A stretch of 64,000 nt of DNA from Neoarius graeffei (GCF_027579695.1 NC_083571.1:92467686-92531685); one strand, 5' to 3'. Numbered from the stretch's first letter, positions 9,324-22,163 are shown. Notes: generated from the sequence alone by a model not told the origin. A program made the numbers and translations.

Positions 9324-12207
9324 GGACTACTATAGCTCGTAATATGCATCTGAACACCCTCCCGATTCTACCGCCTTTGACCTTTTTTTTGATTCACTGG
9401 ACATCCCAAAGGTGGATGAGGAGGCTGCTAGCAGATTGGATCAGCTTCTGTCTGTAGAAAAACTTGGGGCTGCTATGGCCTCAATGCAGTGTGGAAAGTG
9501 TCCAGGACCTGATGGCTACCCCATAGAGTTTCACAGAACATTTTTTCCACTATTGGCCCCCCTACTGGTCGATATGTATAACGAATCCTATACAAAGCAT
9601 ACCCTTCCATCAACTCTCACTCAAGCCACCATATCTTTGATTCTTAAAAAGAACAAAGACCCTTTGGACTGTACTTCCTATCAGCCTATTAGTTTGTTGA
9701 ATGTGGATTTAAAGTTGCTTTCTAAATTATTAGCGCTTTGCTTAGACCCTATACTGCCGACCATCATATCTCCAGATCAGACAGGATTTATTAGAAATAG
9801 GTATTCATTCTACAATCTAAGACGTCTTTATAATATAATCTATAACCAACCCTCATTTAATACCCCTGAAGCCTTGATCTCCCTTGATGCGGAGAAAGCA
9901 TTTGATCAGGTGGAATGGGCATACCTCTTTTACACAATGCAGAAATCTGGCCTTGGACATAAATTTATCACATGGGCTCAACTATTATACTCTGCCCCAA
10001 AGGCCTCAGTCAGGACTAATAACTTTTCTGAATATTTCTGCTTACACCGCTCCACTAGACAAGGATGCCCATTGAGCCCTCTTCTATTTGCTATAGCAAT
10101 TGAACCACTGGCTGTTCTCCTTAGATCCAATCAGGAAATTACAGGTGTATTTAGATCAGATACAGAACAGAAGGTGTTGCTTTATGTGGACAATCTTTTA
10201 CTCTATATATCAAACCTGTCCACATCTATACCTGCAGCACTTCAATCTTTTGCAACATTTGGCTCTATATCAGGCTACAAATTAAACTTGAGCAAAAGTG
10301 AGTTGTTCCCACTAAATGCTGCAGCTAGAGCATACCCTACCCATTCTTTCCCATTTAAGATAGCAAACCACAGATTTACCTACCTAGGAGTACAGATCAC
10401 AGACAAGTTCCATGATTTATACAAATTTAATTTTGCCAGCCTGCTGTCCCGCGTACAGAAAGACTTTGAACGGTGGTCTTTACTGCCCCATCACTGCCAG
10501 CAAGAATTAATTCTGTCAAAATGAACACCCTTCCTAAATTCTCCTACCTTTTTCAGAGTATCCCCATTTTCCTTCCACAAACATTTTTTCGCAAGATTGA
10601 GAGTCTGGTCACAGAGTTCATCTGGAATAGGAAGACACCTAGAATTCGCAAATCATTTCTCCAAAGGCCCAAAAAACTTGGGGGCATGGCATTACCAAAT
10701 TCAATATTATTATTGGGCAGCCAATATCAGAACCTTACATTACTGGCTGCATTCAGACATACTCAGTCCACCTCCTACATGGTTGCAGATTGAACCCTTG
10801 TCCTGTAAACCCACATCTTTGAAGGCCTTAATGTACTCCCCCCTTGGATTCCCTCTGTCTCCATATACTAAAAATCTCATCTTGTCTCATTATCTCTAGC
10901 CGCTTTATCCTGTTCTACAGGGTCGCAGGCAAGCTGGAGCCTATCCCAGCTGACTATGGGCGAGAGGCGGGGTACACCCTAGACAAGTCACCAGGTCATC
11001 ACAGGGCTGATGCATAGACACAGACAACCACTCACACTCACATTCACACCTACAGTCAATTTAGAGTCGCCAGTTAACCTAACCTGCATGTCTTTGGACT
11101 GTGGGGGAAACCGGAGCACCTGGAGGAAACCCACGCAGACACGGGGAGAACATGCAAACTCCGCACAGAAAGGCCCTCGCCGGCCACGGGGCTTGAACCC
11201 AGACCTTCTTGCTGTGAGGCGACAGTGCTAACCACTACACCACCGTGCCACCTATACTAAAAATGTATGTGTTAAAACATCATTGGGAATATGGAACCAG
11301 TTTAGAAAACATTTCAACCTAAAAACTCTTTGCACTCTTTCTCCTCTTACTACAAACCCTGTTTTTCCACCCTCCCTGATTGGCGGAGCATGGTCGGTAT
11401 GGTCCAAGTTGGGTATCAGGACAATTAATGACTTGTATATAGATGGCTTATTTGCATCATTCCAACAACTGTCTGAGGAATATTCTTTGACCAAACTGCA
11501 GTTCTTTAGATACCTACAGATACGTAGCCTTGTTAGATCCTTATATCCCCATTTTCCTAATGCACCACCTGCCAGCCCTACTGACTGCCTCTTTATGCCC
11601 CTCCCAAATATTAGAGGAATGATATATTTATAATAGTATGTATACCTTACGACCAGTAAGTCTCAACTCAATTAAAACTCAATGGGAGGAGGACCTAGGG
11701 GTTGAGATCTCAGATAAACTATGGGACTCAATCTTATACCGTGTACATTTCTCATCAATATGCGCTAAACATGGTTTGATTCAGTGCAAGATTGTCCACC
11801 GTATTCATTGGACTAAGGTAAAATTAAGCTAGTTTTTCCCAGATCTTGACCCCACATGTGAGCAGTGTCACTCGTCACCTGCATCCTTGGCACATACACT
11901 CTGGTTTTGTCCAAATCTATATGAATACTGGTCCAAGGTCTTTGATATCCTATCAGATGTCTTGGAACTGAAAATTTCTCCCTCTCCTTTTACTGCTTTG
12001 TTTGGTGTTCTCCCTCCTACAGTATCCCTTTCTTCATATAAGGCTGATTTTGTTGCATTTATCACATTTGTGGCAAGACGTTTAATTTTGCTGAGGTGGA
12101 AGTCTTCAAATGCCCCCTCATTCAGTTCCCTGATTAAAGATATCCTTTCTTTTATGAAGATAGAAAAAATAAGACACACCATCAAGGGCTCTACCTGCAG
12201 GTTCTAA
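9324..12207 (+). pseudogene. Tx1-like L1 ORF2 reverse transcriptase, broken
   Basis: The longest open part (9412-10524) encodes RT domains: CGKCPGPDGYPIEF, the SYQPISLLNVDLKLLSK motif, QTGFIRNR, ISLDAEKAFDQVEW, then [20 protein letters not shown]. The catalytic box reads YVDN instead of YxDD, so the second metal-binding aspartate is lost. A frameshift near 10500 leads to the thumb (FIWNRKTPRIRKSFLQ, LGGMALPN). After the SINE the C-terminus resumes at 11283 and ends with a cysteine-rich stretch and AHTLWFCPNL (about 11890-11925), typical of Tx1-like L1 tails. Several stops make it inactive. Confidence 0.75.
10876..11252 (-). repeat. Main-family SINE inside the L1
   Basis: This full-length minus-strand copy is flanked by an exact 12-bp duplication, TATACTAAAAAT, at 10864-10875 and 11253-11264. 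It therefore inserted after the L1. Confidence 0.92.
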
Positions 12208-12925
12208 AAAACACGGGGATGTCTTTCTAATTACATAGGCAATTTGAACCTTCCCTCTGTGACAGACTAGAGCTGGGTACACACTGTTTAATTAAATAGA
12301 CAACAGAAAAACCACTGTAGTTACATTTCTCTGTAGAATGCAGGCTTTGTGTGTTTTTTGTTTTGATTATTATTATTATTATTTTAATTGTTGTTTTATT
12401 TCTTTCACTTTTTTCTTTTATATGGTAAATGTCCGCAGACATAGCATATGTCATGCACACTATATGTATGGGTGGGGGTTGTGTGTGTCGTGTTTTCTTG
12501 AAGCATCACTCTCCACCCAGCATCCAGTCACTAAAAGAGGACATTGTTGAAGAATGGAAAAAGATTGATGTTGCAAAATGTCATCAACTTGTTCATTCCA
12601 TGCCTAGAAGACTTGGTGCTGTCATTAAAAATCATGGAGGCCATACAAAGTACTAGATGTAGTAGTTTTTGTTGTGGAGTGTACTCATTTTTGCACCACC
12701 CTAATTTGAGTAAAACTGAAAAAATGTGCAATCTACAGTGGTGCTTGAAAATTTGTGAACCCTTTAGAATTCTCTATATTTCTGCATAAATATGACCTAA
12801 AACATCATCAGGTTTTCACACAAGTCCCAAAAGTAGATAAAGAGAACCCAGTTAAACAAATGAGACAAAAACGTTATACTTGGTCATTTATTTATTGAGG
12901 AAAATGATCCAATATTATAGATCTG

Positions 12926-13300
12926 GGCGGCACGGTGGTGTAGTGGTTAGTGCTGTCGCCTCACAGCAAGAAGGTCCGGGTTCGAGCCCCGTGGCCGGCA
13001 AGGGCCTTTCTGTACGGAGTTTGCATGTTCTCCCCGTGTCCGCATGGGTTTCCTCCGGGTGCTCTGGTTTCCCCCACAGTCCAAAGACATGCAGGTTAGG
13101 TTAACTGGTGACTCTAAATTGACCGTAGGTGTGAATGTGAGTGTGAATGGTTGTCTGTGTCTATGTGTCAGCCCTGTGATGACCCGGGGACTTGTCCAGG
13201 GTGTACCACGCCTTTCGCCCGTAGTCAGCTGGGATAGGCTCCAGCTTGCCTGCGACCCTGTAGAAGGATAAAGCGGCTAGAGATAATGAGATAAGATGAG
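12926..13300 (+). repeat. Main-family SINE inside the Tc1 left repeat
   Basis: This is a full-length copy starting GGCGGCACGGTGGTGTAGTG. It has an exact 12-bp duplication, ATTATAGATCTG, at 12914-12925 and 13301-13312. The head has clear A and B boxes. Confidence 0.94.
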
Positions 13301-13489
13301 ATTATAGATCTGTGAGTGGCAAAAGTATGTGAACCTCTAGGATTAGCAGTTAATTTGAAGGTGAAATTAGAGTCAGGTGTTTTCAATCAATAGGATGACA
13401 ATCAGGTGTAAGTGGGCACCCTGTTTTATTTAAAGAACAGGGATCTATCAAAGTCTGATCTTCACAACACATGTTTGTGGAAGTGTATC

Positions 13490-14512
13490 ATGGCACGAAC
13501 AAATGAGATTTCTGAGGACCTCAGAAAAAGTGCTGTTGATGCTCATCAGGCTGGAAAAGGTTACAAAACCATCTCTAAAGAGTTTGGACTCCACCAATCC
13601 ACAGTCAGACAGGTTGTGTACAAATGGAGGAAATTCAAGACCATTGTTACCCTCCCCAGGAGTGGTCAACCAACAAAGATCACTCCAAGAGCAAGGTGTG
13701 TAATAGTCAGCGAGGTCACAAAGGACCCCAGGGTAACTTCTAAGCAACTGAAGGCCTCTCTCACATTGGCTAATGTTAATGTTCATGAGTCTACCATCAG
13801 GAGAACACTGAACAACAATGGTGTGCATGGCAGGGTTGCAAAGAGAAAGACACTGCTCTCCAAAAAGAACATTGCTACTCATCTGCAGTTTGCCAAAGAT
13901 CACGTGGACAAGCCAGAAGGCTACTGGAAAAATGTTTTGTGTATGGATGAGACCAAAATAGAACTTTTTGGCTTAAATGAGAAGCATGATGTTTGGAGAA
14001 AGGAAAACACTGCATTCCAGCATAAGAACCTTATCCCATCTGTGAAACATGGTGGTGGTAGGATCATGGTTTGGGCCTGTTTTGCTGCATCTGGGCCAGG
14101 ACAGCTTGCCATCATTGATGGAACAATGAATTCTGAATTATACCAGTGAATTCTAAAGGAAAATGTCAGGACATCTGTCCATGAACTGAATCTCAAGAGA
14201 AGGTGGGTCATGCAACAAGACAACGACCCTAAGCACACAACTTGGTCTACCAAAGAATGGTTAAAGAAGAATAAAGTTAATGTTTTGGAACAGCCAAGTC
14301 AAAGTCCTGACCTTAATCCAATCAAAATGTTGTGGAAGGACCTGAAGTGGGCAGTTCATGTGAGGAAACCCACCAACATCCCAGAGTTGAAGTTGTTCTG
14401 TACGGAGAAATGGGCTAAAATTCCTCCAAGCCGGTGTGCAGGACTGATCAACAGTTACCGCAAACATTTAGTTGCAGTTATTGCTGCACAAAGGGGTCAT
14501 ACCAGATACTGA
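13490..14512 (+). pseudogene. Tc1 transposase, inactivated
   Basis: The frame starts MARTNEISEDLRKSAVDAHQ and is collinear with the intact 340-residue protein at 37758-38780. It has the paired helix-turn-helix N-terminus and the SGQPTK linker, and the first catalytic Asp survives (CMDETKIELF). Two lesions stand out: a stop at 14147-14149 (CGA to TGA) after residue 219, and a change of the catalytic Glu to Lys (DLNPIKMLW, in the resumed frame ending 14512). Either one abolishes cut-and-paste activity. The second Asp (QQDNDPKHT) is present. Confidence 0.93.
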
Positions 14513-14886
14513 AAGCAAAGGTTCACATACTTTTGCCACTCACAGATATGTAATATTGGCTCATTTTCCTCAATAAATAAATGACCAAATATAATATTTT
14601 TGTGTCATTTGTTTAACTGGGTTCTCCTTATCTACTTTTAGGACTTGTGTGAAAATCTGATGATGTTTTAGGTCATATTTATTCAGAAATATAGAAAATT
14701 CTAAAGGGTTCACAAACTTTCAAGCACCACTGTAAGTTATATTATTAACCTTACTTTCACGTTATAAGTTAAACAGATGTTATATTAAACTTTGTCTTGT
14801 CAACATTTTGGAAATTGTGTTCATTGAGATATTGTTTAAAATGTTACTTTTCAAAGGGGGTGTACTCATTTATGCTGAGCACTGTA

Positions 14887-15997
14887 TCACACATTGGTGG
14901 ATTCTGGCTGTAATCAGACCTCAATCCACCAAAGCCTGGTTCAAGGTGAGGCACTGGGGAGAGCACAAGTGGTGAAGGTTTTGTGTGTACACAGGGATGT
15001 TCACAAATATCTGCTAGTGTCTGACCAGATTCTATTTCGGGGCAAAAAGCATGAGGTAGAGGCGATGGTTAGCCCGCGCCTCACCCACCCAGTAATTCTG
15101 GGGGACAGATTGGCCGGGGTTTAAAGACTTAATGGCTCATGAAGTAGTGGGCGAGTCCTTCGGTAACACATCACAGGGGGATTCCAGTGTCGCATTAACT
15201 GAGGAAGCCGTCTCAGACCCATCCACGTCAGCATCGCGTAAGAACAATACAGTGATGAGCATCCTGCCCCTCCTCTCTCTCTCTGAGATTCCCTTGAGGA
15301 TTTCCCATTAGAACAAATGTGAGACGAGACTCTGTATCATGATTTTGACCAAGTGAGAGTAATCGATGGTCAAACTCTCCAGCCAGATGAAACACCCTCC
15401 TTCCTGTACTTTGCAATTATTAAAGATAAGTTATACTGAGTGACTCAGGACACTCAAACCCATGAACAAATAACCCAGTTATTAATCCCAAAGAGCCAAA
15501 GGGAACTCGTATTCCATGTGGCTCACTTTAATCTGATGGCCAGACACTTAGGTCAGGATAAGACACTAGCCCGAATAATGGCCCACTTCTGTTGGCCAGG
15601 GATTCATGGGGATGTCTATCGGTGGTGTGCGGCATGCTGCGAATGCTAGCTGGTGAATCCAGTGGCCACTCCAAAAGTGCCCTTGCACTCTCTCCCTCTA
15701 ATTGAGACCCCCTTCAAAGGAATTGGCATGGATCTTGCCAGGCCATTAGATTGATCGGCATGGGGATAGCACTTTATTTTAGTCATAGTGGACTATGCAA
15801 CGCAATATCCGGAATCAGTCCCACTGCATAAAATTTCCGTAATGTGGCAGAGGCACTGTTTAAAATTATCTCCCAAGTCTGGATTCCCAAAGAAATCCTG
15901 ACTGACCAAAGCACTATATACATTTATGTCATGCACCCTTTGTGAGCTTTATGAGTTATTGGGGATTAAATTCATCCACACTAGCATATATCACCCA
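14887..15997 (+). pseudogene. Element A protease and integrase start, broken
   Basis: 14894-15124 encodes the aspartic protease with LVDSGC-type motif (MVDSGCNQTSIHQSLV). 15440-15649 encodes the integrase zinc-binding region, with HLGQDKTLARIMAHFCWPGI and then C-x2-C (CAACCEC). Stops and frame changes separate them, and the integrase catalytic core (15650-15997) is broken into short frames. Confidence 0.82.
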
Positions 15998-16520
15998 CAA
16001 GCACTTACCCGTAGATTCACTTGGGATTGAACCTGGGTCTCTGGTGTAACAGGCAGGATGCTACCCCTGTGCCACAAAGAGGTGTTATAAAACTTGGATG
16101 CAGAGACGAGGTTATTCATTTTAAGGGTTTTTTTTTTTTTACTTGATAAGCAGGGCAGAGATATCCGAACAGCAAGTAGACAATCCAGAAGTACAGTCCA
16201 GGCAAAGGGTCAATATCCAGTCTCAGTCAGAATCAGCATACAAACCAAAGTGGCAGGCAAAAACAAAGTCCATGAGGCAGGCAAGGGTCAATGACAGGAA
16301 AACAACCAGGAGAAAATTTAGAGCATAAACTCAGGCACAGGCTTAGTCACTGGGTTTGAACAACAAAACTCAAGACTGAGCAAAGACCTCAGGAAAACAG
16401 GGGGCTTAAATAGGGACATAAACAAGACTCAGGTGAAAACAATACATCAATAATGAGGCCAAATAAGACACAGAGGACCCCACATGGCCAAAAAAGGAAT
16501 AGTAGTCACAAAATCATGAC
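15998..16520 (-). repeat. Composite insertion: tRNA-like SINE head plus unclassified block
   Basis: On the minus strand the first part reads GTGGCACAGGGGTAGCATCC and then GGTTCAATCCC, the A and B boxes of a tRNA-derived SINE head different from the main family (about 15998-16073). The rest, to about 16520, is non-coding and ends ATCATGACA; it could be part of a minus-oriented LTR. It separates two pieces of element A integrase. Limits are approximate and I could not prove the target duplication. Confidence 0.5.
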
Positions 16521-17571
16521 ACAAACAGATGACTTGGAAGAATGATTCAACCAAAAACTTAATTCAGAAGTTCATAAGCAAGGATGCATGTAATTGGAAT
16601 AAATGGCTCAAGCCCCTGTTATTTGCAGTACAAGAGGCCTCTCAAGCCTCCATGGGATTGTCCCTATTTGAATTATTATATAGGCAAAAGCCTCGTGGCA
16701 TTTTGGATGTGCTGCAGGAAAATTGGGAGGAGGGACCTTCAAATAATAAAAACAAAATTAATTCTCGACCTGTGCACACAGATCCATACACTCAATCATT
16801 TAACCCAGGTGAATTTACAGCAGGCACAAGAATGTCAAACCCAGCTGTACAACAGGGGTGTGCGTCTTAGAGAGTTCACACTGGGAGATAAAGTATTCGT
16901 ATTATTGCCCACTTTGAGCTCAAAATTGGTCACCAAGTGGCAAGGGCCCTTTGAGGTCATACGGTGAATTGGGGACGTCGACTATGAGGTTAGGTGAAAG
17001 GACAGGGGCGGGGTGCTACAAATATACCACCTCAACCAGTTAAAACATAGGAATGAGGGGGTCCTCATGGTCTTGGCTTCAGTAGTTCCGGAGAGGGCAG
17101 AGCTGGGGCCAGAGGTAAAAACAAAAATAACCACTCAAGCTATTCCGGTCCCCTGTAGAGACCACCTCTCACCAGCCCAACTCACGAAGTTTGCCAGGTT
17201 GCAAATGGAATTTTCTGACATGTTCTTGCCCCTTCCTGGCCATGCTCACCTCATAGAACACCACTTTAAGATGCCCTCAGGGGTGGTGGTGTGTAGCTGC
17301 CCATACCGCTTGCCTGAACATAAAAAAGTGATGGCTCAGGGCAAACTCAAGGCCATGCTCGAAATGGGAATAATTTAGGAATCCCACAGTGACTGGAGCA
17401 GCCCGGTGGTCCTGGTCCCCAAGACCGACAGGTCGGTCTGGTTCTGTATGGACTATAGAAAAGTCAACACGGTGTCTAAATTTGACGCATCCCCAATGCC
17501 TCGCATTGATGAGTTGCTCGATCGATTAGGCACTGCTCGCTTTTATTTGACACTGGATTTGAAAAAGATAT
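16521..17571 (+). pseudogene. Element A integrase end and RT start, broken
   Basis: 16529-16967 carries the integrase C-terminal half in two frames, ending in the GPF module (VTKWQGPFEV). 17013-17378 has QIYHLNQLKHRNEG, a linker, then the RT N-terminus with HLIEHHFKMPSGVVV and YRLPEHKKVM, ending in a stop (EMGII*). Further RT (PVVLVPK-like, DYRKVN-like, YLTLDL-like words) continues to 17571 in broken frames. The segment is cut by element B after GATAT. Confidence 0.82.
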
Positions 17572-17891
17572 TGTAGCGCTCTTTGAAGTGTGGGTGGAGC
17601 ACAGAGGATGGCAGGACAACGCTTCAGATGCAAAAAGGCTTTTTATTCCCAGACTTTTCAGTATAATAGCCAGTTTTTAATCCGCTAGCATAACACACAC
17701 ACACACTGTGTTCTTGTCCCGGGATGAGCTCTCCTCTGCTCTCCCTCTGCCTCCTTAAATAGGGCACGGTTACTGGAAAAACACACAAAACACAGGTTAA
17801 TTACCGTCAGGTGTAGTGATTCTGCCACTCACCTTCCCTGGCTCCGCCCTCCTGTCACAGACCGGCGCTTGACCACGCCTCCGCTGCCACA
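17572..17891 (-). repeat. Element B 3' LTR
   Basis: Read on the minus strand it begins TGTGGCAGCGGAGGCG and ends AAAGAGCGCTACA. It contains a TATA-like CTATTTAAGG and an AATAAA signal. A purine-rich tract (GGCGGTGGGGGTA on the minus strand) directly precedes it. Confidence 0.92.
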
Positions 17892-17908
17892 TACCCCCAC
17901 CGCCCGAC

Positions 17909-20900
17909 TCAGGCCGGGTGCCCGTCCGGCCCGCAGCTGACCCCCCCCCCCCCCCCTTGACGGGAGAGGAAGTCCGCCACGACCATCTGCACCCCCGGCC
18001 TGTGGACCACCTTGAAATTGAAGGGTTGGAGTGCCAGATACCAACGGGTGATCCGCGCGTTGGCATCTTTCATGCGGTGGAGCCACTGGAGGGGCGCATG
18101 GTCCGAACAGAGGGTGAAAGGGAGCCCCAGCAGGTAGTAACGGAGGGCAAGGACCGCCCACTTGATCGCCAGGCATTCCTTCTCAATAGTGCTGTAGCGC
18201 CCCTCACGCACCGACAGCTTCCTACTAATGTACAGGACGGGGCGATCCTCCCCCTCCACCTGCTGGGACAAAACGGCCCCCAGCCCTCTGTCCGATGCAT
18301 CCATCTGCAACATAAAAGGGAGAGAGAAGTCAGGGGAGTGTAAAAGTGGCCCCCCACACAGTGCAGCCTTTACCTCAGAGAAAGCCCGCTGGCACTGCTC
18401 CGTCCACTGGACTGGATCTGGTGCCTCCTTTTTAGTGAGGTCAGTCAGCAGGCTGGTGACGTCCGAATAATTAGGTATAAACCTACGATAGTAGCCAGCC
18501 AGCCCCAGGAACTGTCTCACCCCCTTTTTGGTCTTGGGCCTTGGGCAGGCCGCAATCGCTGCTGTCTTATTAATTTGGGGATGCACCTGCCCGTTGCCCA
18601 AGTGGAAGCCCAGATACCGTACTTCCACCCGCCCAATCGCACACTTCTTCGGGTTGGCAGTGAGACCCGCCCACCTCAGCGACCTAAGGATGGCCCTCAA
18701 GTGTTGCAGGTGCCGCTGCCAGTCGTTACTATAAATGATAATGTCATCCAGATATGCGGCCGCATAGGTGGCGTGGGGCCAGAGGACCCTGTCCATCAGC
18801 CGCTGAAACGTAGCGGGCGCCCCAAACAGCCCAAACGGAAGTGTGACAAATTGGTGTAAGCCGAACGGTGTGGAAAAGGCCATTTTCTCCCGGGATAATG
18901 GAGTCAAGGGGATCTGCCAATATCCCTTCGTCAAATCCAGTGTCGAGTAAAAGCGAACCATGCCTAGTCGATCGAGCAGCTCATCAATACGAGGCATTGG
19001 GTACGCGTCGAATTGAGACACCGCATTGACTTTTCTATAGTCCACACAGAACCGGACCGACCCGTCGGCCTTGGGTACCAAGACCACCGGGCTGCTCCAG
19101 TCACTGTGGGACTCCTCGACGATGCCCATTTCGAGCATGGTCTGAAGTTCTTCCCGAACCACCTTTTTTTTGTGTTCGGGTAGCCTGTAAGGGCGGCTAC
19201 GCACTACCACCCCCGGGGGCGTCTCTATGTGGTGTTCTATGAGGTTAGTGCGACCGGGCAGGGGCGAGAACACATCGAGAAAACTCGGCCTGCAACTGGG
19301 CGACCTCCGTGAGTTGGGTCGGGGAGAGGTGGTCTCCACAGGGGACCGGAGAGGTACGTGATGCCAATGTCCCTTTTTGAACCTCCGGCCCCAGCTCCGC
19401 CTTCTCCGGAACTACCAACACCAACGCCACGGGGACCTCCTCGTTCCAGAGTTTAAGCAGATTGAGGTGGTAGATCTGTAGCGCCCCCTCCCTGTCCATT
19501 CGCCTTACCTCATAGTCGACGTCCCCGACTCGCCGTGTGACCTCAAAGGGTCCTTGCCACTTGGTGATTAATTTGGAGCTCGACGTGGGCAACAGTACGA
19601 GTACCTTATCTCCTGGAGTGAACTCTCTAAGGCGCGTGCCCTTGTTGTACGGGCGGGCTTGCCATTCCTGGGCCTGCCGCAAATTCTCCTGAGTTAGGTG
19701 GGTGAGCGTGTGGAGTTTTGTGTGCAGGTCCATAACGTACTGAATTTCGTTTTTACTCTGTGAAGGTCCCTCCTCCCAATTTTCCCACAGCACATCTAAG
19801 ATGCCACGCGGCTTATGCCCGTATAATAATTCAAATGGGGAGAACCCCGTGGAGGCTTGGGGGACCTCTCGCACTGCAAATAACAAGGGTTCGAGCCATT
19901 TATCCCAGTTACGTGTGTCCTCACTTACGAATTTTTTAATTATATTCTTGAGGGTGCGATTGAACCGTTCAACTAAACCGTCCGTTTGTGGGTGATAAAC
20001 GCTGGTGCGGATCGGCTTAATACCCAATAGCCCATACAGTTCGCTCAGTGTTCGTGACATAAACGAGGTGCCTTGGTCAGTCAGAATCTCTTTCGGGATT
20101 CCAACCCGGGAGATGACGTGGAAGAGGGCCTCTGCAATACTGCGTGCTGAGATATTGCGAAGAGGCACCGCTTCCAGGTATCGCGTTGCATAGTCCACCA
20201 GAACCAATATAAAGCGGTACCCTCGTGTTGACCGATCTAATGGCCCGACGAGATCTATCCCAATTCTTTCGAACGGGGTCTCGATTAATGGTAGGGGGCG
20301 CAAAGGCGCTTTTGGAATGGCCGCTGGATTTACTAACTGGCATTCGCGGCACGCCGTACACCACTTACGGACGTCGCCGCAAATCCCCGGCCAATAGAAT
20401 CGGGCCATTATCCGGGCTAGTGTCTTATCCTGCCCTAGGTGTCCAGCCATGGGATTAAAGCGAGCCGCCTGAAATACCAATTCCCGGCGGCTCTTTGGAA
20501 TTAACAGCTGTGTGACTCGCTCTTTCGTCTGAGTGTCCTGCGTCACTCGGTATAATCTATCCTTCATAATAGAAAAATAGGGGAAGGACGGGGTGGCGTT
20601 CGGCTGGAGCGTTTGACCATCGATTACTCTCACTTGGTCAAACGCATGTCACAGAGTCTCGTCTCGCGATTGTTCTAATGGGAAATCTGCGAGGGATTCC
20701 CCAACAGAAAGAGGAGGAGCCGGCGGCTCCTCACTCTGTCGCGGAGATGACGTAGACGGCTCTGCGACAGCAGCTCCAGCCAAAGCGACACCGGGACCTC
20801 CCCCTGTCAAATGGCAGGACCCACTCTTTACTAGGCGCGTCATTAAACCCCGAAATCCCAGCCAATCAGTCCCCAAAATTAAAGAGTGGGTAAGGCGAGG

Positions 20901-22163
20901 ATTAACCACGGCCTTCACTATAGATTTTTCCCCTCTGAAATATATGTGGACTGACACCAAAGGGTAGCTGTGAACATCCCCGTGCACACACAACACCTTC
21001 ACCCCCTGTGCTCCCCCCAATGCCTTGTCTTGCACCAGTCTTTGGCGGATCGAGGTCTGATTGCAACCAGAATCCACCAACGCCTGATATGTAGCCCCTT
21101 GTACACTCACCGGTATGTGATACGCTCCGGCCCGATCGAGGGCAGCTTCTGGCGCATCGGGGATCCGTACCACCGCGCCCACCTCCATTGCTGCGCACTG
21201 TTGTTGCAGGTGGCCCGGTTCCCCGCAGCGCCAGCAAACCGGCCCGGGCCTTCCCTCTGCACCTGTGCTCTGGGGCTCACTCACCTGAGGGGGGGGAGAG
21301 ACAGACACAGAAGGGAGAAACGGGAGGGCACCACGGGTGCGGCGGGCCGGCTGGGGTGGAGCCGGCCCCTGCCTCCGTGGTGGGGGAATGGGGCGAGGAC
21401 GGGACACAGAAGGGAGGGGAGAAAGAGAGAGAGAAGAGGAGAGAAGAGAAGACATTGTCGGCCGTCCTGCCGCCGGAACAGCCGCCAAATGATCCTCCGC
21501 CAGTCCTACTGCCTGATCCAGCGACGCCGGGCGGTGGCACTGGACCCACTCCGCGGTTCCGGCTGGTAAGCGGGCGATGAACTCCTCCAGCACCACCTGA
21601 TCGATGATTCCCTCAGCGTCGCGATCGTCGGCCCTCAGTCACCGCCAGCAGGTGTCCCGGAGCTGCTGGCCAAACGCGAACGGCCGGCCGACTTCCTCCA
21701 ACCGCAGTGCGCGGAAGCGCTGGCGCTGTTGTTCTGGCATGCGGCCCACGCGCTGGAGGACGGCCCGGCGAAGGTCCGCGTAGGCCAGCCGGCGGTCGGC
21801 AGGGAGCTGTAGTGCGGCCAGCTGCGCCTCTCCCGTCAGGAGGGGGAGGAGGCGCGCCGCATGCTGCTCCATCGGCCACCCCGAGGCTTCGGTGACCTGC
21901 TCGAACAAGGTGAGAAACGCCTCGGGGTCGTCCTGCGGGCCCATCTTGGTCACGGTGAGGGGAGACGGGCCCGCGGCCGGGGCGCTGGTGGACCCCGCCG
22001 ACGTGAGGAGATGCCAGAACGCCTCGCGATCTTCCTGCTGGGCCAGCACCAGGGCTTCGAAGCGCCGCTCTTGCTCCTTTCGGAGCATGACGAGCGCCTG
22101 GTGCTGGCTTTGCTGAGCCGTGGCGAGGGCGTGGACCAGATCTGCGAACGGGGAGGATTCCAT
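17909..22163 (-). pseudogene. Element B gag-PR-IN-RT-RH polyprotein, three lesions
   Basis: The minus-strand frame starts at the ATG at 22163 (MESSPFADLVHALATAQQSQ) and runs collinear with the intact protein of element C. Gag is followed by a CCHC knuckle (CWRCGEPGHLQQQC), the protease motif DSG, the integrase with zinc motif and DDE core, then RT (YLDD) and RNase H. It is broken by an in-frame TGA at 21639-21641 (from TGG), another TGA at 20649-20651 (from CGG) and a +1 frameshift near 19275-19283. The last two intervals remain long open frames (19245-20633 and 17909-19339). It is unlikely to make functional protein. Confidence 0.93.

Larger units (their letters stand above)
8269..12490 (+). 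mobile_element. Tx1-like L1 LINE, internally deleted and nested
   Basis: The element begins with an ORF1-like start (MASGRNKMDLGKG at 8269; stop near 8420, then a frame change into a coiled-coil-like stretch, about 8425-8560). It then jumps into the pre-RT part of ORF2, so most of ORF1 and the endonuclease are deleted. ORF2 continues to about 12207, then a 3' UTR to about 12490. Two later insertions split it: a TTAA element at 8645-9319 and a SINE at 10876-11252. Confidence 0.72.
12736..14732 (+). mobile_element. Tc1-type transposon (family 1), dead copy
   Basis: The element starts CAGTGGTGCTTGAAAATTTG, ends CAAGCACCACTG, and is flanked by TA (12734-12735; 14733-14734). It has long inverted repeats with a second repeat unit inside each (TGAGTGGCAAAAGTATGTGA near 13313), the IR/DR layout. 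A SINE is inserted in the left repeat at 12926-13300. Without the SINE and its duplication it would be about 1.6 kb, matching the intact copy at 37393-39000. Confidence 0.93.
12495..14885 (+). mobile_element. Old Tc1/mariner relic (family 3), split
   Basis: The last part of a transposase is at 12495-12655. It encodes EEWKKIDVAKCHQLVHSM and ends GGHTKY, a typical Tc1-type C-terminus. Its 3' non-coding end is split by the Tc1 copy at 12736-14732 and resumes at 14735, ending about 14885 (TGCTGAGCACTGTA). The N-terminal half and the left repeat are missing. Confidence 0.7.

Noticed and set aside
12926..13000. tRNA gene (tRNA-like head with A and B boxes)
   Set aside because: It lacks a full cloverleaf and continues into the SINE body; the same head occurs in more than ten copies.
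13448..13903. Minus-strand 151-residue frame in the Tc1 copy, and its match at 37653-38318
   Set aside because: Both are antisense to the transposase frame; their similarity only reflects the shared transposon DNA.
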